From assembly GCF_004298475.1 (NCBI RefSeq), contig NZ_SCRP01000010.1, positions 186,001-250,000 of the forward strand: a stretch of 64,000 nt of DNA, in the 5' to 3' direction. The position numbers and the translations under genes are program-made. Origin of the DNA: Paraburkholderia sp. GTDB taxonomy: Bacteria; Pseudomonadota; Gammaproteobacteria; Burkholderiales; Burkholderiaceae. Of this stretch, positions 57,859 through 64,000 are shown piece by piece (position 1 is the first letter of the stretch; the number at the start of each line of letters is the position of its first letter). The notes beneath the pieces were generated by a model that searched no databases, was not told the origin of the DNA, and saw nothing but the letters and a program-made list of their open reading frames with translations.

Positions 57859-59583
57859 TCAGCCGCGCGCTTGCGCCTCGTCTTCCTGAAGCTTGCGCCA
57901 CAGGATCTTGCCGCTGCCCGACTTCGGCAGCATATCGACGAACTGCACGATGCGCGGCGCCTTGTAGGCCGCCATGTTGGCGTGCGCCCACGCGATGATG
58001 TCGTCCTCGCTCACGCTGCCTTGCTGCTTCGGATCGAGCACCACACAGGCTTTCACCGTTTCGCCGCGGCGTTCGTCCTGCGTGCCGATCACGCACACTT
58101 CCCTGATCGCCGGATGGCGGTACATCAAGGCTTCGACTTCAGCCGGCCACACCTTGTAGCCCGACGCGTTGATCATCCGCTTCAGACGGTCGGTCATGAA
58201 GTAGTAGCCTTCCTCATCGCGCCGCACGAGGTCGCCGGTGCGCAGGAAACGCTTGCCGTCGCGTTCGATGAACGCCTCACGCGTCGCCTGCGGATTGCGC
58301 CAGTAGCCCTGCATCACCTGCGGCCCGTGCATGATGAGTTCACCCGATTCGCCGTCCGGCAATTCTTCGAGCGTGATCGGATCGACCACGCGCGCATCCA
58401 CGTCGAATACCGGAATGCCGAGACACTGCGGCTTCGGACGCTGCGGCGGATTGATGTGCGTGGCCGCCATCGTCTCGGACATGCCGTAGCCCTCGACGAA
58501 TTCCAGTCCCGTGAGATCGCGCAGCTTCTTCACCACCGCATCGGGCATCGTGGCGCCGCCGCCGCGCATCCACGCGAGACTCGACAGATCGTATTCGTCG
58601 ATGCGCGGATTCGAAATGAAATCGACCACCATCGTCGAAATCGCCTGCCAGCCGTTGATGCGATAGTGCTCGATCGCGCGCGCGGCGGCGTCGCGATCCC
58701 AGCGCGGCAGGATGACGATGGTCGAGCCGTTGTAGAGCGGGCTGTTCATGCCGCCCTGCATGCCGGTCACGTGGAAGAGCGGCAGCACCGAAAGCTGCAC
58801 GGCATCCTGGTTGCTGCCGAACCAGTTGCAGCCGCCCACCGCCGTGCTCGTCACGCTGCGATGCGTATGCATGCATCCCTTCGGCTTGCCCGTCGTGCCC
58901 GACGTATAAGGCATCACGCAGAGGTCGTCGGGACCGGCGCTCAACGCGCCCGGAACGCAGCGCGCATCGAGCACGTCGGTCCAGTGGACGACACCCGGTC
59001 CCGCAACATGGCGCGGCGCGCTCACGAACTCGGGCGGCGGCGACGACGGCTCGCGCTTGAGGTAATCGGAATAAGTCGCGACCAGCAGATGATGCAGTCC
59101 TGCGCCCTCGCCCTCTTGCACATGCGGCGCGATCCGCGCGTAAAGATCCTGCGCGACAAACGCGGTCGTCGCGCCGCTGTCCTCGACGTAATGCGCGAGT
59201 TCCTCGGTGAGGTTCATCGGATTCACGGGCACGACCACGGCGTTGGCGCGCAGGATGCCGTAATACGCAATGATCCACTGCGGGCTGTTCTGCATGTAGA
59301 GCAGCACGCGGTCGCCCGCTTTCACGCCGCAGTGCTGCTGCAGATAACCTGCGACGCGCTCGGCCTCGTCCTTGAACTGCGCGAACGTGACAGGCGTGTC
59401 GTAGAAGTAGATATAGGGTTTGTCGGGAAAGCGCGCCGCCGATACTTCGGCGTTATAGAACAGGTTCGTGGCCGGAATCGTCAGATGCGGCGACAGATGC
59501 GGCGGCCAGTGCGGCGAAGGCAGCGCACGTTTCGCGCGCGCCGCAGGTTGAGAAGCGGACTGTGACAGTTCTGACGTGGACAT
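57859..59583 (-). CDS. AMP-dependent acyl-CoA synthetase/ligase
   Basis: 574 residues from ATG 59583 (STSELSQSASQPAARAK). ANL motifs: MPYTSGTTGKPKGCMHTH (about 226), FVEGYGMSETMAATH (about 364), FLRTGDLVRRDEEGYYF, LKRMINASGYKVWPAEVEAL and the catalytic lysine in PKSGSGKILWRKL. It activates a fatty or aromatic acid as acyl-AMP, then CoA thioester. It follows an SDR gene (59697) by about 110 bp in the same direction; the pair is likely a small operon. Confidence 0.93.
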   Translation of the reverse strand: MSTSELSQSASQPAARAKRALPSPHWPPHLSPHLTIPATNLFYNAEVSAARFPDKPYIYFYDTPVTFAQFKDEAERVAGYLQQHCGVKAGDRVLLYMQNSPQWIIAYYGILRANAVVVPVNPMNLTEELAHYVEDSGATTAFVAQDLYARIAPHVQEGEGAGLHHLLVATYSDYLKREPSSPPPEFVSAPRHVAGPGVVHWTDVLDARCVPGALSAGPDDLCVMPYTSGTTGKPKGCMHTHRSVTSTAVGGCNWFGSNQDAVQLSVLPLFHVTGMQGGMNSPLYNGSTIVILPRWDRDAAARAIEHYRINGWQAISTMVVDFISNPRIDEYDLSSLAWMRGGGATMPDAVVKKLRDLTGLEFVEGYGMSETMAATHINPPQRPKPQCLGIPVFDVDARVVDPITLEELPDGESGELIMHGPQVMQGYWRNPQATREAFIERDGKRFLRTGDLVRRDEEGYYFMTDRLKRMINASGYKVWPAEVEALMYRHPAIREVCVIGTQDERRGETVKACVVLDPKQQGSVSEDDIIAWAHANMAAYKAPRIVQFVDMLPKSGSGKILWRKLQEDEAQARG

Positions 59584-59696
59584 GGCGGTTTCCGTCTCGT
59601 TGGATGCGCGCCGCTGCGGCGCGCATGTCGTGCAATCCGTGCAGGCGCCGCGCATGAAGCGGCGCATGAGGCGGCGCCTGCTGGCCGTGATGAAAC

Positions 59697-60470
59697 TCAG
59701 ACGACGCTCGCGCCGCCGTCGACAGCCAGGTACTGGCCTGTGATGTGACGTGAAGCAGCGCTCGCGAGGAACACCACGACGCCCTTGAGATCGTCGTCGT
59801 CGCCCAGGCGGTGCAGCGGCGTGCGTTCGATCACGGACTCGCCGAGCTTGTCGAGCAGGCCCGCGGACATCTTCGACGGGAAGAAGCCCGGGCAGATCGC
59901 GTTGACGTTGATGCCGTACTTGCCCCATTCGGCTGCGAGCGCACGCGTGAAGTGGATTGCCGCAGCCTTCGACGTGTTGTACGCGATGGTCTGCATCGGG
60001 CCAGGCGACGCTTTAAGGCCTGCAACCGATGCGACGTTGATGATCTTGCCGCGCTTGCGCGCAATCATGCAGCGCTTGCCGACTTCGCGCGCGAGGAAAA
60101 ACGGCGCGTTGATGTTCAGGTTCATGACCTTGTGCCACGCCTCGTCGGGATAGTCCTCGGCCGGTGCGCCCCACGTCGCGCCCGCATTGTTCACGAGGAT
60201 GTCGATCTTCCCGCATGCCGCCAGCGTTTCGTCGACGAGCGGCGCGATGCTCTCTGCGCGCTGGAGGTCGGTGACGACAGTCATCGCCTCGATGCCGCGC
60301 GCCTGCAAGTGACGCTGCGCCTGTGCGAGCTCGTCGGCCTTGCGCGCCGTGATCACGACGCGGCACCCCATCTCGCCCAGCGCCTCGGCCATCTGCAGCC
60401 CCAGGCCGCGCGAGCCGCCGGTGATGAGCGCCACCTGCCCGCCCAGTTCGAACATGTCCCTGACCTGCAT
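59697..60470 (-). CDS. Short-chain dehydrogenase/reductase
   Basis: 257 residues. VALITGGSRGLGLQMAEALG (cofactor site), NNAGATWG, catalytic Ser in INVASVAG and the YxxxK in AYNTSKAAAIHF (about 165-169), then NAICPGFFPSK. Arg at the end of strand 2 (ITARKADEL) favours NADP. FabG-like 3-oxoacyl/hydroxyacyl dehydrogenase chemistry is possible, given the ligase behind it. 308 bp separate it from the divergent MFS gene. Confidence 0.92.
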   Translation of the reverse strand: MQVRDMFELGGQVALITGGSRGLGLQMAEALGEMGCRVVITARKADELAQAQRHLQARGIEAMTVVTDLQRAESIAPLVDETLAACGKIDILVNNAGATWGAPAEDYPDEAWHKVMNLNINAPFFLAREVGKRCMIARKRGKIINVASVAGLKASPGPMQTIAYNTSKAAAIHFTRALAAEWGKYGINVNAICPGFFPSKMSAGLLDKLGESVIERTPLHRLGDDDDLKGVVVFLASAASRHITGQYLAVDGGASVV

Positions 60471-60778
60471 GCTTGCTCCTCCTTGATCTGAGCTGGCCGG
60501 TGCGCGGCGCAGCCAATAGGGTTCGACAGACCCGGCATCGCCGGATCACCGACGATGGCGACCGATTCTAGCGACGCCTTCCGCCCAGGTAAATACGGAA
60601 AAGCACGGTCGTTCATTTGAAATGACACCAGGGATTAGTCCGAGGTTGTCGCAACTTTGATGCAGATGTTTAATGCCGGGTGTACACTCCCGCCAGGTCC
60701 ATCGGCTGGCGCGTACCGGACCACACACGACATCACCGCTACAGACGGTGCAGCGCAGCACGATCAGGAGAACAATCA
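60471..60778. other. Divergent promoter region SDR / MFS
   Basis: 308 bp. A short CACCG-CGGTG hairpin lies near 60737-60753, and AGGAG at 60766 is the MFS ribosome site. No operator is clear. Confidence 0.4.
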
Positions 60779-61996
60779 ATGAGCTGGACGCGTGAACAGA
60801 AGCACGTCACGATCGCCGCCTATCTAGGCTGGACCCTTGACGCTTTCGATTTCTTTCTGACCGTATTCGTCCTGAAAGACATCGCCACGGCATTCAACGT
60901 CAAAATCCCTGAAGTCGCATTCGCCATTACGCTCACGCTGGCCATGCGCCCGCTCGGCGCGCTGATATTCGGACGCCTCGCCGACAAGTACGGCCGCCGC
61001 CCGACGCTGATGCTCAACATCGCGTTGTATTCGGTGCTCGGCATGCTCTCGGGCTTCTCGCCGAATCTCACGACCTTCCTCGTCCTGCGCTCGCTCTTCG
61101 GCGTCGCGATGGGCGGCGAATGGGGCGTCGGCTCCGCGCTCACGATGGAAACCATTCCGCCGAAATCGCGCGGCATCGTTTCGGGCCTCCTGCAGGCCGG
61201 TTATCCGAGCGGCTTCCTGCTCGCCTCGATCGTGTTCGGTGTGTTCTATCAACACGTCGGCTGGCGCGGCATGTTCTTCATCGGCGTCGTGCCCGCGCTG
61301 CTGGTGCTCTATATCCGCCGCAACATGCCGGAATCCCCGGCATGGAAGGAAATGGAAAAGCGCCCGCGCCCGAGCCTGCGCACGACGCTCAAGCACAATT
61401 TCGGCCTGTCGATCTATGCGATCGTGCTGATGACCTGCTTCAACTTCTTCTCGCACGGCACGCAGGATATGTATCCGACGTTCCTGCGCGAACAGCACCA
61501 CTTCGATCCGCATACCGTCTCGATCATCACCATCGTGCTGAACATCGGCGCAATCTGCGGCGGTCTGTTCTTCGGTTCGCTCTCCGAGAAGATCGGCCGC
61601 CGCAAGGCGATCTTCATCTCCGCGCTCATCGCGCTGCCGGTGCTGCCGCTGTGGGCCTTCTCGAGCGGGCCGGTGCTGCTCGCAATGGGCGCGTTCCTGA
61701 TGCAGATCTCCGTGCAAGGTGCGTGGGGCGTGATTCCGGTGCATCTGAACGAGATCTCGCCCGACGAAGTCCGCGCGACGTTCCCGGGCCTCGTCTACCA
61801 GCTCGGCAACCTGTTCGCCTCGGTCAATGCGACGATGCAGGCGTCGTTCGCCGTCTCGCACGACAACAACTACGGCCTCGCGATGGCGGTCGTGGCCGGC
61901 ACGGTGGCGGTCATCATCGCCGTGATGATTCTCTTCAGCCGCGAGCGCCGTGGCATCGACATGACGCAGTCTGCCAGGCAAGTGTCGGCTGTCTGA
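60779..61996 (+). CDS. MFS transporter, sialate/carboxylate:H+ symporter type
   Basis: 405 residues. TM1 carries the acid-transporter motif YLGWTLDAFDFFLTVFVLKD; motif A is FGRLADKYGRRPTL; GGEWGVGSALTMETIPPKSR follows in TM4-5. The second motif A is FGSLSEKIGRRKAIF. This SHS/JEN-like family imports carboxylates such as lactate or short-chain acids. ATG 60779 has AGGAGAAC upstream. With the divergent SDR and ligase it could form an uptake-and-activation set. Confidence 0.92.
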   Translation: MSWTREQKHVTIAAYLGWTLDAFDFFLTVFVLKDIATAFNVKIPEVAFAITLTLAMRPLGALIFGRLADKYGRRPTLMLNIALYSVLGMLSGFSPNLTTFLVLRSLFGVAMGGEWGVGSALTMETIPPKSRGIVSGLLQAGYPSGFLLASIVFGVFYQHVGWRGMFFIGVVPALLVLYIRRNMPESPAWKEMEKRPRPSLRTTLKHNFGLSIYAIVLMTCFNFFSHGTQDMYPTFLREQHHFDPHTVSIITIVLNIGAICGGLFFGSLSEKIGRRKAIFISALIALPVLPLWAFSSGPVLLAMGAFLMQISVQGAWGVIPVHLNEISPDEVRATFPGLVYQLGNLFASVNATMQASFAVSHDNNYGLAMAVVAGTVAVIIAVMILFSRERRGIDMTQSARQVSAV

Positions 61997-62050
61997 TCGC
62001 GCACACGCAACGCGGCACCGCGGCCACGCGCAACCGCATCGCAACACGAG

Positions 62051-62080
62051 ACCGCGCGGGTTCACGCCCGCGCGGTTTTT
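62051..62080 (+). terminator. Terminator after the MFS gene
   Basis: ACCGCGCGGG pairs perfectly with 62067-62076 around TTCACG, then TTTT. Confidence 0.85.
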
Positions 62081-62261
62081 CGTTTATGCGTGACGTTCAG
62101 TACGCTTTCGCGCCGCGCCGCGGCGTGGCACGATTCGGACTGACGAATGGCTGTCGCACGGCTCGCTGCTCACTGCCGCTTGCTGCTGCTTCCTGCCATT
62201 CGCACCACGCTCCATGCACGATGAACGCAACAAAAACGCTAACGACGCCCGGAGAGACCTC

Positions 62262-64000
62262 ATGACCGATCTGCCCTGCCCGCCCTCGACCACCGGCGGC
62301 GCCGCGCAACCCGCGCCGGACACCGACGGCATCTGGTACGCGTCGTATCCCGCAGACGTCCCCCGCGAAATCGACGCGCACAGCTACGCCTCGCTCACGC
62401 AATTCTTCGATGACTGCACCGCACGCTACGGCCAACGCGTGGCCTACGTGAGCGCCGGTTCGCCGATGACCTATGCCGCGCTCGCGCGCAAGGCCGCCGC
62501 GTTCGCGTCGTGGTTGCAGCGTGCGGGCGTTCAGCCGGGCGAACGCGTCGCGATCATGCTGCCCAACACGCTGCAATATCCGGTCGCGCTGTTCGGCGCG
62601 CTGAAGGCCGGCGCCATCGTGGTCAACGTGAATCCGCTCTATACCGCGCGCGAACTCACGCACCAGTTGCAGGACAGCGGCGCGCAAACCATCGTCGTGT
62701 TCGAAAATTTCGCGAAAACACTCGAAGACGCGTTGCCCGGCACGAACGTCAAGAACATCGTCGTGACGGCGCTTGGCGATCTGCTCGGCGAAGGCTTCAA
62801 CCTGAAGGGCCGCTTGATCAACTTCATGCTGCGGCACGTCAAGAAACTCGTTCCCGCGTACCGGCTGCCACACGCCGTCAAGCTCCTCGACGCGCTCGCG
62901 CAAGGCGCACGCCACCCCGTTGCGCCGGTCAACGTCAAGAGCAGCGATCTCGCGTTCCTGCAATACACCGGCGGCACGACGGGTGTCGCGAAAGGCGCGA
63001 TGCTCACGCACGGCAATCTCGTCGCCAATCTCGTGCAAGCGAAGACGTGGACCGCAGGCCAGCTCGACGCCGACCAGGAAACCGTGCTCACGCCGCTGCC
63101 GCTCTATCACATCTATTCGCTGACCGTGAACGCGATGGTGTTCATGGCGCTCGGCGGCCGCAACATCCTGATCGCGAATCCGCGCGACATCAAACGCGTG
63201 ATGAAGACGATCCGCCACGAGAAGTTCAGCTGCATCTCGGCGGTGAATACGCTTTACAGCGCGCTGCTCGACAACGAGGAATTCCGCCAGCGCGACTTCT
63301 CCGGCCTCAAGCTCGCGATGGCGGGCGGGATGGCGACGCAGCGCGCCGTCGCCGAGCGCTTCAAGGCCGTGACCGGCCAGCCGATTATCGAAGGCTACGG
63401 CCTCACCGAATGCTCGCCGATCGTGACGCTCAATCCCGTCGATATCGGCCACCAGCACGACTTCGACGGGATGATCGGCCTGCCCGCGCCTTCGACGCAG
63501 GTGCGCTTTCGCCGCGACGACGGCACGTGGGCGAACATCGGCGAAGCGGGCGAGCTGTGCGTGAAGGGTCCGCAGGTCATGCAGGGCTACTGGAACCGCC
63601 CCGACGAAACCGCCAAGGTCCTCGACGCCGACGGCTGGCTCGCCACCGGCGACATCGGCGTGATGGACGCACAGGGCTACGTACGGCTCGTCGACCGCAA
63701 GAAGGACTTGATCATCGTGTCGGGCTTCAATGTGTACCCGAACGAGATCGAGGACGTGATCGCCTCGCATCCGGGCGTGCGCGAAGTGGCGGCGATCGGC
63801 GTGCCCGATCCGGTGCAGGGCGAGCGCGTGAAGGTGTTCGTCGTGCGCCGCGACCCGACGCTCACCGAGGACGCGCTGATCCAGTTCTGCCGCGAGCAGC
63901 TCACGGGCTACAAGGTGCCGCGCATCGTCGAGTTCCGCGATACGCTCCCGCAATCGAACATCGGCAAGATCCTGCGGCGCGCGCTGCGCGACGAAGTCGT
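62262..64000 (+). CDS. fadD: Long-chain-fatty-acid--CoA ligase, 3' end outside window
   Basis: 579 codons are visible from ATG 62262 (GGAGAGACC before it), and the frame runs off the edge only shortly after the C-terminal motif. Motifs: MLPNTLQYPVALFGALKAGA, the P-loop YTGGTTGVAKGAMLTHGN (about 233), EGYGLTECSPIVTLNP (about 377), ATGDIGVMDAQGY, KKDLIIVSGFNVYPNEIEDV and the lysine in QSNIGKILRRAL. The sequence is FadD-like. It makes acyl-CoA for beta-oxidation at the inner membrane. Confidence 0.94.
   Translation, partial: MTDLPCPPSTTGGAAQPAPDTDGIWYASYPADVPREIDAHSYASLTQFFDDCTARYGQRVAYVSAGSPMTYAALARKAAAFASWLQRAGVQPGERVAIMLPNTLQYPVALFGALKAGAIVVNVNPLYTARELTHQLQDSGAQTIVVFENFAKTLEDALPGTNVKNIVVTALGDLLGEGFNLKGRLINFMLRHVKKLVPAYRLPHAVKLLDALAQGARHPVAPVNVKSSDLAFLQYTGGTTGVAKGAMLTHGNLVANLVQAKTWTAGQLDADQETVLTPLPLYHIYSLTVNAMVFMALGGRNILIANPRDIKRVMKTIRHEKFSCISAVNTLYSALLDNEEFRQRDFSGLKLAMAGGMATQRAVAERFKAVTGQPIIEGYGLTECSPIVTLNPVDIGHQHDFDGMIGLPAPSTQVRFRRDDGTWANIGEAGELCVKGPQVMQGYWNRPDETAKVLDADGWLATGDIGVMDAQGYVRLVDRKKDLIIVSGFNVYPNEIEDVIASHPGVREVAAIGVPDPVQGERVKVFVVRRDPTLTEDALIQFCREQLTGYKVPRIVEFRDTLPQSNIGKILRRALRDEV

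Noticed and set aside
62097..63953. 618-codon minus-strand frame
   Set aside because: Shadow of fadD; no conserved motif, while the plus strand has a complete ANL signature.

Overview
The window looks like a chromosome segment of a Paraburkholderia/Burkholderia-type betaproteobacterium. The backbone is GC-rich. The housekeeping block aat-bpt-pyrD, the rpiA / amidase / rlmB / rnr cluster, and the protein sequences of PyrD, RNase R and the oxidative L-arabinose enzymes all read as Burkholderiaceae. This assignment comes from recognition, not from a search.

Layout. 1-440: edge of a UPF0303/HbpS-like gene. 582-749: initiator tRNA-Met with promoter and terminator. 0.9-3.4 kb: an AT-richer accessory patch with an MFS exporter, a deletion-fused monooxygenase/SDR relic and a divergent LysR gene. 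3.5-8.6 kb: backbone (Nudix hydrolase, the N-end-rule transferases Aat and Bpt, PyrD, and an amino-acid ABC binding protein plus permease). 8.7-12.8 kb: a FadR-type regulator, a mannose-1-phosphate guanylyltransferase/isomerase (exopolysaccharide precursor) and a Crp/Fnr regulator. 12.9-18.1 kb: rpiA, a peptidoglycan amidase lipoprotein, rlmB, and rnr carrying an in-frame amber codon. 18.4-18.9 kb: the first tRNA-Leu(CAG) with relics of a P4-like integrative element.

18.9-35.6 kb is a sugar region. A minus-strand operon holds L-arabonate dehydratase, alpha-ketoglutarate semialdehyde dehydrogenase, 2-keto-3-deoxy-arabonate dehydratase, arabinose dehydrogenase, an AraFGH-type transporter and an aldose epimerase, with a divergent LysR regulator. 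It would take L-arabinose to 2-oxoglutarate without phosphorylation. Next to it is a plus-strand operon of a ROK repressor plus a second sugar ABC transporter, with a perfect palindromic operator. 35.6-45.0 kb holds a PaiB-like/MocR-like divergent pair, gene fossils, two small proteins, a membrane-anchored TlpA-like thioredoxin, and a signalling cluster (FIST sensor, soluble histidine kinase, and a receiver protein with a degenerate HD-GYP domain).

45.2-57.3 kb is a genomic island of 12.0 kb inserted in the second tRNA-Leu(CAG). Its ends are 21-bp direct repeats of the tRNA 3' end, and its P4-like integrase is broken by a one-base frameshift. The cargo is an operon with three tandem RraA-fold aldolase-type genes, an aminotransferase, an alpha/beta hydrolase, an amino-acid permease and a binding protein under a divergent LysR regulator. 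I infer catabolism of a gamma-substituted (hydroxy/methyl/methylene) glutamate-like amino acid. Another hydrolase, an IS110 relic and a PIN-type toxin-antitoxin pair follow. 57.3-64.0 kb returns to the backbone: a formyl-CoA transferase fragment, an acyl-CoA ligase, an SDR, an MFS acid transporter and the start of a FadD-like ligase.

The most interesting items are the triple-aldolase island operon, the FIST/kinase/degenerate HD-GYP cluster, the amber-interrupted rnr, and the two tRNA-Leu loci that both carry remains of related elements.
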